Positions 8,099 through 16,624 of a stretch of 64,000 nt of DNA are shown here, piece by piece (the stretch's first letter is position 1; the number at the start of each line of letters is the position of its first letter). A program made the translations under genes and the position numbers. The stretch comes from JAOABV01 sp039801465 (GTDB lineage: Bacteria > Hydrothermota > Tepidihabitantia > Tepidihabitantales > CAIPLT01): assembly GCA_039801465.1 (NCBI GenBank), contig JBDRUT010000009.1, positions 22,696 through 86,695 of the forward strand. The letters run 5' to 3'. The notes under the pieces were generated by a model. That model had not been told where the DNA came from. It did no database searches and saw only the letters and a program-made list of their open reading frames with translations.

Positions 8099-8341
8099 TC
8101 AACATCCTTTTGTTTTTAAAACCTCAAGATAACATTCGCTTTTTTGACAGAATAGTTTTAATTGCCCATTTTGTTTATACACTCCACCGAAATTCGTCAG
8201 AGATAATTCACAAGCACAAACACTGCATTTCAATTTTCCATTTTTTAAGTCTTCAAGCAGTCCAAGTTTTTCTAAAAAAGGTTCTAAATCAGTATCATAA
8301 ACTGCTTTTATTCGTATTTGTTTTTTTTCTTTAGGTAACAT
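8099..8341 (-). CDS. Small Cys-rich (possible zinc-binding) protein in the restriction operon
   Basis: About 80 residues. It carries two Cys clusters, CSVCAC in the middle and FCQKSEC near the C-terminus, separated by a short beta-like stretch (FGGVYKQNGQLKLF), a layout that could bind one zinc ion. The N-terminus is very basic. I prefer the ATG at 8339-8341: TAAGGAG sits 6 nt upstream and overlaps the stop codon of the restriction subunit, so translation is probably coupled. A longer start at 8357-8359 would overlap the restriction gene by 8 bp and has no ribosome site. Its function is unknown; DNA- or protein-binding accessory roles are possible. Confidence 0.7.
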   Translation of the reverse strand: MLPKEKKQIRIKAVYDTDLEPFLEKLGLLEDLKNGKLKCSVCACELSLTNFGGVYKQNGQLKLFCQKSECYLEVLKTKGC

Positions 8342-8351
8342 CTTTTTCTCC

Positions 8352-10958
8352 TTACTCATAAATTATATCTTTGACTTTTTTAACATTATTAATTCCGATT
8401 TCTTCTCTATCTGTAAATAATATTTCATATTTTAGTTTATCGGGATTCAATCCTTTGATTTCTTCCATTTTCATTGCTTTTAGTCCCTTTTCACCTTCAA
8501 TTTCATCATTGCGCATTCTTTCTGATTTTACTTCAATAATAAGCATCTTTCCGTCTTTTTTCCTTATTAGAAAATCCGGCGTATATCCGTGCCATTTCCC
8601 ATCGGTACACTTATATTCAAAAATAAAATCTGTTTTATCTCTATCTGTTATCGCACCAGTAAAATAAATATCTTCAACATCGGCTGGATTTTCGTTGAGC
8701 ATTACTAGCAATTGTTCAAATAAATCTTTTTCAGGACTTGAATCAAAATTATATGGTGTATAATGAAAGCCAAAATCAAGTTTATACCATTTGTTCTGTT
8801 CTTTAAACTTATCATACCATAAAAGTTTTGCTTTATCAATATGATATATTATTTCGGTAGTATAAATTGTCTGATTGTCTTTCAGTTCTCTATTAAACCC
8901 ATCAAGGCGGATTAATGCTAATGCTTGTTCAACTTCTTCTTCAGTTATCTTATAATTTTTGATTTTATCTTCAAATTGTCTTCTAATTTCGATTGTATGA
9001 CTTTCAGGAATTTCATTATTTGGATAAAGCCTTTTGATTTTCTCGTAAATTTGCATCAATGGTAATCGGTATAATGCTGAAAGCTCAACTGCGAATGAAT
9101 AAGCATCAATATAATCTTCTTCTATCAATATATTTTCAGCCTGCAGAACAATCAAAATGCCCTTCCGGTCTGGAATATCTCTTAAATCATGAATAATCTT
9201 TTTTAGTTCATTAGGTTTTATTTCAGGTTTCTCAATAGTTACCTGCGCAAGATCTACTTGATCTTGGAGTGGTATAATCTTTTGAATTTTCTTTTTTATA
9301 ACCACTGGTGGAATTTCGGTTTTTCGTATAATTAACCTTTCTTTTTGTGTACGAGGCTCTACTCGATTAAGGTCTTGTAGTGTTTCGCCATAGGTTTCTC
9401 TTAACTGTGCATCTAAAATACTAACATTTTGCTTAGATAAATAGATTTTTGCTTTGTGAATATTACCTGGAGTCTGTCTTAAACATCTTGACGCAGCTTG
9501 AAGGCAGAAATTATTACTCGCTCTTAATTCTCTTGCTAATGCAGTTGCATATAAAGAAAGACAATTCCATCCTTCAGTCCCCTTGTTAACTAACAAAAAG
9601 ACACGATATGGTAATTTATTGTCATTGATTCTATTATCAAATAAATCTTTTATTTCATCCGGTGATTCATTATGCACTTCTAATACTGCTGATGGGTCAA
9701 TCTTATTATCAAGCAATGCTCTTTCAACTATTGGTTTTGCAGATTGTAAATCATCAATGTTGGGAAAATACATTGCTAATTTTGCCGGGCTTCCATCAAA
9801 TATTTTAACATCTTTATAATTAGTAAAAAAATCTGTTATGACATCACGAATAAAATATTCGTCTCCTACATCTTCATATGAAATAATGTTGCCTCTAACA
9901 TCTTTAAGAATTCCATCTTGTATGCCTTGCGATAAACCATACCAGTAAATTACATCTTTTAAGATTTGCCTACCATAATATGGTGTTCCGGTAGTATTAA
10001 CAACAACGATAAGATTAGTCTGAGTCGAAAGATGGTCAACCGTCTGTCTAACTCTTTTTAACTCTCTTCCGAGTGCCTGCCCATATGTATGATGGGCTTC
10101 ATCAGAGAATACCGCAAGATTGGGCAAAGATGCGATTGTTTGAAGACGACGGTTGGCAATAAGTTCTTTTCTGTCATCTGTAACTTGTTCACCTCTTTGA
10201 AATAAATTGCCTCGGACATCTTCTTTTCTTAAAATTATTTTCTCAGTATTTGTAACGATTATATTAAAACTGCTCCCTTTAATAATCGGAATGTCTTTTT
10301 CACCATCTTTGGTATATGTAAATTTAACTGTTGTGATAAATTCTTTATAAAGTCTGGGTGGTAATATCTTTTCATAAGGGGTATCTTCAAGTTCGCGTAA
10401 TGCGCCTAATATAGTTTTCCCTGGGGCAAATACCAATGCATTCTTTACAAAATTATCTGATTCTGGATATTCAAGAGCCATCACAAATTCAGTTGCAATA
10501 ATAGTGCCGATTAAAATCGTCTTTCCTGCACCCATCGCTAACGCTAAAATATAACTTGGATATTTTATATAAAGTGTTTCTCGTAATGCTTCAAGTTGAT
10601 GTTGTCTGACAAATTCATCATCTTGGTAGATTTTATTTAGTATGTTATTCACAAATTCTTCTGTAATTAAATCCTCAGTCAAGTTAGCGATTAAATGTCC
10701 TACTCCTAGTTCTTCTAACAACTTTTTTCTCGAAAAGTATTTTTTATATAAGTCTATTATATGAGGTGTATTTTCGACTAATCTAAGATACCAATATGTT
10801 TCTAATGCTTCAAATTGTGCCTTTCTTAAAAATTTCGGATTATCAATCTCTCTATTATAATTAAAATCTAATATATCAGATATAACTGGAAAATCGGATT
10901 TATAGCCGTTTCTACGCCAATTTGTGACCTCTTCTTTTAATTTATGATAAAGAGCCAT
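8352..10958 (-). CDS. Type III restriction enzyme subunit (Res): SF2 helicase plus nuclease
   Basis: The 868-residue protein combines an SF2 ATPase with a nuclease. Walker A is AMGAGKT at about 141-147, motif II is DEAH at about 286-289 in FSDEAHHTYG, motif III is NTTGTPYYG, and motif VI is in QAASRCLRQ. The C-terminal region has the PD-(D/E)XK pattern: YTPDFLIRKKDGKMLIIEVKSE, with the Asp and the E-x-K residues. It would translocate on or scan DNA using ATP and cut when paired with the Mod subunit. It starts 46 bp after the HTH gene. The length and domain order fit type III Res proteins, although a related DEAD/DEAH defence helicase-nuclease cannot be excluded. All catalytic residues look intact. 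Confidence 0.9.
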   Translation of the reverse strand: MALYHKLKEEVTNWRRNGYKSDFPVISDILDFNYNREIDNPKFLRKAQFEALETYWYLRLVENTPHIIDLYKKYFSRKKLLEELGVGHLIANLTEDLITEEFVNNILNKIYQDDEFVRQHQLEALRETLYIKYPSYILALAMGAGKTILIGTIIATEFVMALEYPESDNFVKNALVFAPGKTILGALRELEDTPYEKILPPRLYKEFITTVKFTYTKDGEKDIPIIKGSSFNIIVTNTEKIILRKEDVRGNLFQRGEQVTDDRKELIANRRLQTIASLPNLAVFSDEAHHTYGQALGRELKRVRQTVDHLSTQTNLIVVVNTTGTPYYGRQILKDVIYWYGLSQGIQDGILKDVRGNIISYEDVGDEYFIRDVITDFFTNYKDVKIFDGSPAKLAMYFPNIDDLQSAKPIVERALLDNKIDPSAVLEVHNESPDEIKDLFDNRINDNKLPYRVFLLVNKGTEGWNCLSLYATALARELRASNNFCLQAASRCLRQTPGNIHKAKIYLSKQNVSILDAQLRETYGETLQDLNRVEPRTQKERLIIRKTEIPPVVIKKKIQKIIPLQDQVDLAQVTIEKPEIKPNELKKIIHDLRDIPDRKGILIVLQAENILIEEDYIDAYSFAVELSALYRLPLMQIYEKIKRLYPNNEIPESHTIEIRRQFEDKIKNYKITEEEVEQALALIRLDGFNRELKDNQTIYTTEIIYHIDKAKLLWYDKFKEQNKWYKLDFGFHYTPYNFDSSPEKDLFEQLLVMLNENPADVEDIYFTGAITDRDKTDFIFEYKCTDGKWHGYTPDFLIRKKDGKMLIIEVKSERMRNDEIEGEKGLKAMKMEEIKGLNPDKLKYEILFTDREEIGINNVKKVKDIIYE

Positions 10959-11004
10959 TTTGCTGTAATTTTATCTTCAAGCCGTCTTTTTGTCAATACC
11001 TAAT

Positions 11005-11664
11005 CTAAGTATACTTTCCCACCAGCTCTTTTACCTTCTTTAGTAGCTCGGGTTTTAAGCCGCGGGCTTGCCACACTGAAAATCGCTCTGATATTTTGGC
11101 TTCTGCTTCAGGTCCAGCGCCATACTTCTTAAATCGCCGATAACACTCCCGTGCAAAGGCTTTGTAAAACTGATTGACTATTCCTGGCTCTTCAGTATTA
11201 CCCATTAGGATTGTAACATCTTGCTCAATCTGCTCAATTATCTTGCGATGCTTTAAGAATTTTATCGCCATCTCTTCTTGTTTTTCTGGTGCTAATGGCT
11301 TGATATTCTGCTTTGGGAAGAATTTAGTTTTGATACTATGTGTGTATTTAGCAACATCACGGTCAATCTTTTGATAGTGTTTAGGAATTTCTGCTTGTTG
11401 CATTATCTTATTATGATTCAAACTGAATTGAATTGCTGACAATTCACCAAAAAACTTACTCCAGGCATAATTACATACACTCAGATAATCAAGAATTGTC
11501 CGAAGGGACGGATTTTTAATCAGTCCTGCTTCTAATCTGGCAATATAGCATCTACCTGATGCCGATTTCATTCCAATCCGTTCAGCAACTTCCTTCTGCG
11601 TTAAACCACTTTTCTCTCTAATCTTTTTTAACCCTAAACCTATCTCTTTAGTAAAAATAAACAT
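11005..11664 (-). CDS. HTH (XRE/Cro type) transcriptional regulator of the restriction operon
   Basis: The 219-residue protein has an N-terminal helix-turn-helix: LKKIREKSGLTQKEVAERIG with a second recognition segment YIARLEAGLIKNPSLRTI (residues about 13-63). The C-terminal domain (about 140-219), with FYKAFARECYRRFKKYG and RFSVWQARGLKPELL, recurs in the stand-alone protein at 4796-5170. It is the first gene of the operon, transcribed with res 46 bp downstream. An 18-bp perfect palindrome at 11671-11688 lies inside its promoter, so autorepression is likely. Such regulators commonly delay restriction until methylation is established. The -10 ends 5 nt before the ATG and no ribosome site exists, so the mRNA is probably leaderless. 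Confidence 0.85.
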   Translation of the reverse strand: MFIFTKEIGLGLKKIREKSGLTQKEVAERIGMKSASGRCYIARLEAGLIKNPSLRTILDYLSVCNYAWSKFFGELSAIQFSLNHNKIMQQAEIPKHYQKIDRDVAKYTHSIKTKFFPKQNIKPLAPEKQEEMAIKFLKHRKIIEQIEQDVTILMGNTEEPGIVNQFYKAFARECYRRFKKYGAGPEAEAKISERFSVWQARGLKPELLKKVKELVGKYT

Positions 11665-11669
11665 AAAAT

Positions 11670-11698
11670 ATGTTACTTATAAGTAACACTTTTGTCAA
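11670..11698 (-). promoter_or_regulatory. Promoter of the restriction operon with overlapping palindromic operator
   Basis: On the minus strand, TTGACA (11693-11698) and TAACAT (11670-11675) are separated by 17 bp, and the -10 ends 5 nt before the ATG. The perfect 18-bp palindrome TGTTACTTATAAGTAACA at 11671-11688 covers the spacer and most of the -10. A protein bound there would block RNA polymerase, which fits autorepression by the adjacent HTH protein. Confidence 0.75.
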
Positions 11699-11762
11699 CT
11701 CAAATTTTTAGATAACTTATTGATTGTCTTAAGATTATCCAATTTTAGCTTAAATAGGGGGT

Positions 11763-11978
11763 ACAATTCCCCCAGTAGCCCCCTGAGTTGCTGTGGAAGT
11801 TGCTCTGATAGTTGCTCTGAGAACAACTTATGGAGTTGCTCTTGGATTCGTTGTGAGGGCAGATATTGGAGCAACTCAGGGAATAGTTTTGAGAGTAAAT
11901 AAGGGAGTCATTCTCGGATATGTTCAGGGAGCAACTGGGAAAGCAGTTGTCAGAGCAATTCAGGGAACAATTCCCTCA
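11763..11978. repeat. Array of about 18 degenerate 12-bp repeat units
   Basis: Read from 11763, the sequence falls into 18 consecutive 12-bp units. Left-hand units resemble GTTGCTCTGAGA and right-hand units resemble GCAACTCAGGGA, roughly the inverted complement, so the array can fold back (for example GAGTTGCTC with GAGCAACTC). In one frame it encodes a four-residue periodic peptide, but a stop codon interrupts the array, no ribosome site precedes it and the period continues across the stop, so I read it as non-coding. Confidence 0.7.
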
Positions 11979-12098
11979 TTCAAAACCGGATTACTTCGCT
12001 CTACTCAAGGTGGCAGAAGAAAAAGAATCTGCGATTTAACAAAACTTATAGTGAGTTCTGGAAAAGTGCTCTGCGAAAATAATATAGACAGAAATAAG

Positions 12099-12183
12099 GT
12101 TCAAAAGTTTGAAAGTTCAATGTTCAAAGAACGAAAAGTTCAAAAGTAAAAAAAGTTCAAAGGTTTAAGAGTTCAAAGTTCAG
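12099..12183. repeat. Clustered AAGTTCAAA-type direct repeats
   Basis: At least six close matches to GTTCAAAAG or AAGTTCAAAG follow one another between 12099 and 12183. They are AT-rich, of irregular spacing (9-20 bp) and in a gene-free region. The rest of 11979-12469 holds no gene that I can support. Confidence 0.6.
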
Positions 12184-12469
12184 TGGTAGAATTGCCTTTG
12201 AATCTATGAACAGTACAATAAAAGGGCAGTCTATTTTTTTAGACCCTGAAGGTACTGATGACAAAAGAAAATTTAATAATTCACTTGGGATCATTGACTT
12301 TCGCATTGTTTTCTTTCAACAAACATTGACAATATTTCTATTTGGTTCATTATATACTCTATACCAGACCTTTTTGACGAGACTTTAATGATTTAATAAA
12401 TGAATATATTCATCTCTAATTTATAGATATTAACACCACGCCAATCCAGTCTAAGAAGTATTTTCTTTC

Positions 12470-15049
12470 TTACTTAATGTTTTTCAGTTCTTCTTTTATT
12501 TTATTAAGGATATTTAAGGCTTGAATTGGTGTTAAATTATCTAAATTGAGTTTTCTGATTTCTTCTAAAATCGGATGCTCGATTGGCTGAAACAATGAGA
12601 TCTGAAATTCTTTATCTTTGCTTAAACTTCTGATGCTTAACTCTTCGGCTTTTTCAAAATCGGCTAATACCTGTTTTGCTCGGTCAATTACCTCTTGCGG
12701 TAAACCAGCGAGTTTTGCTACTGCAATACCATAACTCCGGTCACTTTTTCCTTCAACACATTTTCTTAGGAAAATTATCTCGTCTCCATATTCTTTAACT
12801 AAAAAATTATAATTTTTAACTCTCGGTAAATACTGAGCAATATCAGTAAGTTCGTGGTAATGAGTAGCAAATAGTGTTTTGGGCTTAATTGTTTGATTCT
12901 GATGCAAATATTCAACTACTGCCCAAGCAATGGCTAAGCCATCATAAGTTGCTGTGCCCCGTCCAATTTCATCAAGGATAACTAAACTTTTTGGTGTCGC
13001 ATTATTTAGAATATTGGCGGTTTCTGACATTTCGGCTAAAAATGTTGAGACTCCTCTTGATAAATCATCCGATGCGCCAATCCGAGTAAAGATTTTATCA
13101 ACAATACCAATCTTAGCTTCAGATGCCGGAACAAAAGACCCAATTTGTGCCATTATTACAATTAATGCCACTTGTCGTAAATAAGTAGATTTTCCTGCCA
13201 TATTCGGTCCAGTAATTAATAATATTTGATGTGATTCTAAATTCAGATAAGTATCATTAGGTATAAATGGTTCGGTTGTCAACTTCTCAATTACTGGATG
13301 CCGACCATCTTTGATTAGAATCTCATCCGAATCATTTACTTCTGGTTTTATATAATTATTAGTTAAAGCCACATCAGCCAAACTTACCAGAACATCAAGT
13401 TCAGAAATAATTCCTGACACTGCTAAAATTCGCGGAACTTCTTTGGCAACTTCTTTACGCAGTTCGGTAAATATATCGTATTCTAATGCTTTTATTCGGT
13501 CCTCAGCATTTAAGACTTTAGATTCATACTCTTTTAGTTCTGGTGTGATAAATCGTTCGTTATTAACTAATGTCTGCTTACGGATATAATTTTTAGGCAC
13601 AAGATGTAGATATGACTTTGTCACTTCAATATAATATCCGAATACTGAATTGTAACTGACGCGTAAATTAGGAATACCAGTGCGTGCGCGTTCTTGTTGT
13701 TGGAGATTTGCAATCCACTCTTTAGCATTTGCTGACAATGTGCGCAACTCGTCCAATTCTTGAGAAAAACCAGATTTAATCAACCCACCTTCAGTAATAC
13801 TCAAAGGTGCATCTTCAATTAAAGTTTTTTCTACCCGTTCAATTAAAGTTGAAAAATCTTCTAAATTCTGGTAATGATTTTGTAATAATGATGAATTCGT
13901 TGTTTTTAATATCTCTTTTATTGAAGGAATTCTCTTTAGCCAGTTTTTAAGCGCAATAATATCTCGGGCATTACATCGTTCACAAGCAATGCGTGATGCG
14001 TTACGCTCTAAATCGCCGATTTCCGAGAGAACTTCAGTTAGTTCTTTAACCAGATATCGTGAAGCAACCATCTCAGAAATAGCATCTTGACGCAACTTGA
14101 TGGTCTTGATATCGAGCAATGGTGCCAAAATCCAGCGTCGTAATAATCTTGCACCGCCTGGTGTTTTCGTGCGGTCTAAAACCGAAAGCAAACTTCCTTG
14201 CACTGAACCATCACGAATCCTTTCAGTTAATTCTAAATTTTTTCGGGTCATGCGGTCAATTAAGAGATAATCACTTTCTTTATACGGCGAGATTTTACGA
14301 ATATGCGGTAAAGTATTCTTTTGGGTTTCTTCCAAATAGTATAAGATTGCGCCGGCAGCACGAATTGCTGCGGTCTTATCTTCTAAACCAAATCCATCTA
14401 AATTAATGACGCCAAAATGTTTTTTAAGTTTGTCGTAAGCGTAATCAAATGAAAAATAATAGTCATCGATTGGAGTTTGGGTATACTGATTATCCGAAAA
14501 TAACTTTTTAATAGCATCTACTTCTTTTGGAACAATAATTTCTCTAGGGTCAATCTTCTGAACTGCTTCAGACAGTGAACTAAACGGGATTTCCGAAGCA
14601 TAGAATTCACCAGTGGATAAATCAGCAAAAGCAAAGCCACAGATTCTATCTTGTGGTGCGATTGCTAAAAGAAAATAATTTTTTCGTTCTTCAATCAGCG
14701 TTGGTCTTAAAACCGTGCCCGGAGTAATAATTTCAATCACATCTCGTTTGATTAACTTGGTAATTCCCGGTGCTTCTAATTGTTCACATACCGCAACTTT
14801 TAATCCGGCTTGCACCAATCGGGCAATATAAGTATCAACTGATTTTACTGGCACACCGGCTAAGGGAACTCGGGTCGATTTTCCATGAGAACGGGAAGTT
14901 AATGTCAGACCTAAAACTTTAGCACCGATTTTAGCATCGTCATAAAACATCTCATAAAAATCGCCCATCCGAAACAATAGAATTGCATCCTTATACCGTT
15001 CTTTTATTTTATGATATTGTTGCAATAGAGGAGTTAAGCGTTCAAACAT
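12470..15049 (-). CDS. mutS: DNA mismatch repair protein MutS
   Basis: The full-length 859-residue MutS recognises base mismatches and small loops and recruits MutL. The N-terminal mismatch-binding domain has the Phe-x-Glu motif in RMGDFYEMF (residues about 27-35). The lever and clamp regions follow. The ATPase has Walker A GPNMAGKST at about 610-618, Walker B in LVILDEIGRGT and the dimer-interface STFLAEM signature. The C-terminus continues to a helical tail, so this is MutS1 rather than MutS2. No mutL is present in the window. The 114-bp gap upstream holds TTGACA but only a poor -10 and an AAAGAG before the ATG. Confidence 0.97.
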   Translation of the reverse strand: MFERLTPLLQQYHKIKERYKDAILLFRMGDFYEMFYDDAKIGAKVLGLTLTSRSHGKSTRVPLAGVPVKSVDTYIARLVQAGLKVAVCEQLEAPGITKLIKRDVIEIITPGTVLRPTLIEERKNYFLLAIAPQDRICGFAFADLSTGEFYASEIPFSSLSEAVQKIDPREIIVPKEVDAIKKLFSDNQYTQTPIDDYYFSFDYAYDKLKKHFGVINLDGFGLEDKTAAIRAAGAILYYLEETQKNTLPHIRKISPYKESDYLLIDRMTRKNLELTERIRDGSVQGSLLSVLDRTKTPGGARLLRRWILAPLLDIKTIKLRQDAISEMVASRYLVKELTEVLSEIGDLERNASRIACERCNARDIIALKNWLKRIPSIKEILKTTNSSLLQNHYQNLEDFSTLIERVEKTLIEDAPLSITEGGLIKSGFSQELDELRTLSANAKEWIANLQQQERARTGIPNLRVSYNSVFGYYIEVTKSYLHLVPKNYIRKQTLVNNERFITPELKEYESKVLNAEDRIKALEYDIFTELRKEVAKEVPRILAVSGIISELDVLVSLADVALTNNYIKPEVNDSDEILIKDGRHPVIEKLTTEPFIPNDTYLNLESHQILLITGPNMAGKSTYLRQVALIVIMAQIGSFVPASEAKIGIVDKIFTRIGASDDLSRGVSTFLAEMSETANILNNATPKSLVILDEIGRGTATYDGLAIAWAVVEYLHQNQTIKPKTLFATHYHELTDIAQYLPRVKNYNFLVKEYGDEIIFLRKCVEGKSDRSYGIAVAKLAGLPQEVIDRAKQVLADFEKAEELSIRSLSKDKEFQISLFQPIEHPILEEIRKLNLDNLTPIQALNILNKIKEELKNIK

Positions 15050-15163
15050 CTACTCTTTAGTAATCTCAGTAATCCTTAAGATGTCAATTGCACTAATGTT
15101 TGTTTTTTATTAATCAAAAATTATAGGTTCCGAATTAAAAAAATTCGTCTGTGTCAACCAATA

Positions 15164-16204
15164 TTAACTTGACATCCGAGTCGACTTAAAACTTTCAATA
15201 AGATTGTCTAAAACTTGCTTTGCTTTTTGCTCTTTTCCGGCTTTAATATAAAGTGCCGATAAATAAATTTGTGGTTCGAACTCTTTTTTCTTATCATGCG
15301 GTATCTGGTTTAGTATTTTTATTGCCGAGTCAATATCTTCTTTCTTATCATAAATCTGTGCTAATGCTAAATAGAGATTTGTGTCATTCGGAACTTTCTT
15401 TAACAATTTCTCATACACATTAACAACCTCTTCAAACTGTCCTAAATCATAATAGGCAGTTTCAAGTCGGCTACGCACTAAATTACTATTGTGCGGATAG
15501 TATTCCAGCAATTCCTTCCAGTAACTAATTGCATCTTTGATTTCGCCTTTATTATAATAATAATCACCCAAGGCAATAAGTGCCGGAATCGATTTGTTAT
15601 CAAATGATAAAGCCTGCTTAAAATATTCTTTGGCTTCATCAGGATTTTTAGTCAAAAGATATTTTCCCATTTCTGCATAATATTCGGCAATTCGTTTTTT
15701 TGATGGTTGAATCTTTTCTAATTTTTTTAGTAGGTCTTTACACTCTTGCCTTCGTTCAGTCTTACTGTACAATCCCAACAGTTTTTCATAGGGTTCAGGA
15801 TTATTTCGGTCCAGGTTGATAAGTTCTTCCAATATCGTAATTGCTTTATGTAATCGCTCACTCTTAATATAATAATCGGCTAAATGCTTAAATATCTTTT
15901 TCTCTTCATCTGCGGATACATTTCGACGCAAAGATAATCCCTCATAAATTTTTGCCGCGCGTTCAATGTCACCTTTCTTATAATATAATTCGGCTAATCG
16001 TAGATAAGCATCAATGTTATTAGAATCCGTTGCTACGACCTTCTTAAAACACTGCATTGCCTCATCTTCTTTGCCATCCAATAATAAACTTAAGCCTTCA
16101 GTATAAGCACTTGCTGGTTCTTTTTTGCGACGAACCAAATCGCGCACCATTGGGTAAACTGCGATGATTGCAATTAAAATTAGAATTAGAACTAAAATTG
16201 TCAT
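15164..16204 (-). CDS. Membrane-anchored tetratricopeptide repeat protein, LapB-like
   Basis: A single N-terminal membrane helix (TILVLILILIAIIAVYPM) is followed by about eight TPR units across residues 35-340, for example AYLRLAELYYKKGDIERAAKIYE and ALIALGDYYYNKGEIKDAISYW. It overlaps the LapA-domain gene by 4 bp (ATGA type), so translation is coupled. In Proteobacteria, LapA-LapB sit in the inner membrane and control LpxC turnover and LPS output. Here the C-terminal rubredoxin-like Cys motif of true LapB is missing, so an equivalent but altered scaffold role is inferred. A generic TPR scaffold is the alternative. Confidence 0.75.
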   Translation of the reverse strand: MTILVLILILIAIIAVYPMVRDLVRRKKEPASAYTEGLSLLLDGKEDEAMQCFKKVVATDSNNIDAYLRLAELYYKKGDIERAAKIYEGLSLRRNVSADEEKKIFKHLADYYIKSERLHKAITILEELINLDRNNPEPYEKLLGLYSKTERRQECKDLLKKLEKIQPSKKRIAEYYAEMGKYLLTKNPDEAKEYFKQALSFDNKSIPALIALGDYYYNKGEIKDAISYWKELLEYYPHNSNLVRSRLETAYYDLGQFEEVVNVYEKLLKKVPNDTNLYLALAQIYDKKEDIDSAIKILNQIPHDKKKEFEPQIYLSALYIKAGKEQKAKQVLDNLIESFKSTRMSS

Positions 16205-16512
16205 TTTTGCTCCTCTTCCGATTTGATGTCTAAGGGCAAATTTCTTAATGCCACCAATTCACTCATTAATGCTTCATTCTCTTTTTTCTGTTTCCGCAAC
16301 TGGCTGCGTAATTTTATTTCATTAACTAACCAGAATAAGCCTGCAGTAATAAGTCCAAAAATATATGCATAAAGCATAACAACTGCCAAAGGCACATTGT
16401 AATACTCTTTGTAAAATACTTTAACCTTCTCTACTAAAACAGCATTTTGTAAGACTAAGACGATAAGTAAAACACCAATGATAAAAACGATAATAATTCT
16501 TATTGTTGTCAC
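16201..16512 (-). CDS. LapA-domain inner-membrane protein
   Basis: This 103-residue protein has two membrane helices (about residues 4-22 and 42-64) joined by QNAVLVEKVKVFYKEYYNVPLAVVM, the pattern of LapA/DUF1049 proteins, then a cytoplasmic coiled-coil rich in Lys and Glu. It starts with GTG at 16510-16512, supported by AAGGAGG 5 nt upstream. It overlaps the TPR gene downstream by 4 bp. Together they form a likely two-gene unit related to the LPS-regulating lapAB pair. The family name is reasonably safe; the LPS role is inferred from homology and from lptF/lptG elsewhere in the window. Confidence 0.78.
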   Translation of the reverse strand: MTTIRIIIVFIIGVLLIVLVLQNAVLVEKVKVFYKEYYNVPLAVVMLYAYIFGLITAGLFWLVNEIKLRSQLRKQKKENEALMSELVALRNLPLDIKSEEEQK

Positions 16513-16624
16513 ATTGCCTCCTTAAATTGGCTTTTGGACAGCACTTTTATTCTTACCAAATGTTGTCCAACCATCAATAATAATTTTGCTAATTGTAACA
16601 TAAAAATCTGAACCCAAATTTAAA

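Noticed and set aside
11763..11978. Possible CRISPR array
   Set aside because: Units are contiguous 12-bp repeats without unique spacers, degenerate, and no cas genes are in the window.
11793..12149. Open frame of 118 codons with a four-residue periodic peptide
   Set aside because: The periodicity is just the 12-bp DNA repeat in one frame; the array continues upstream through a stop codon and there is no ribosome site.
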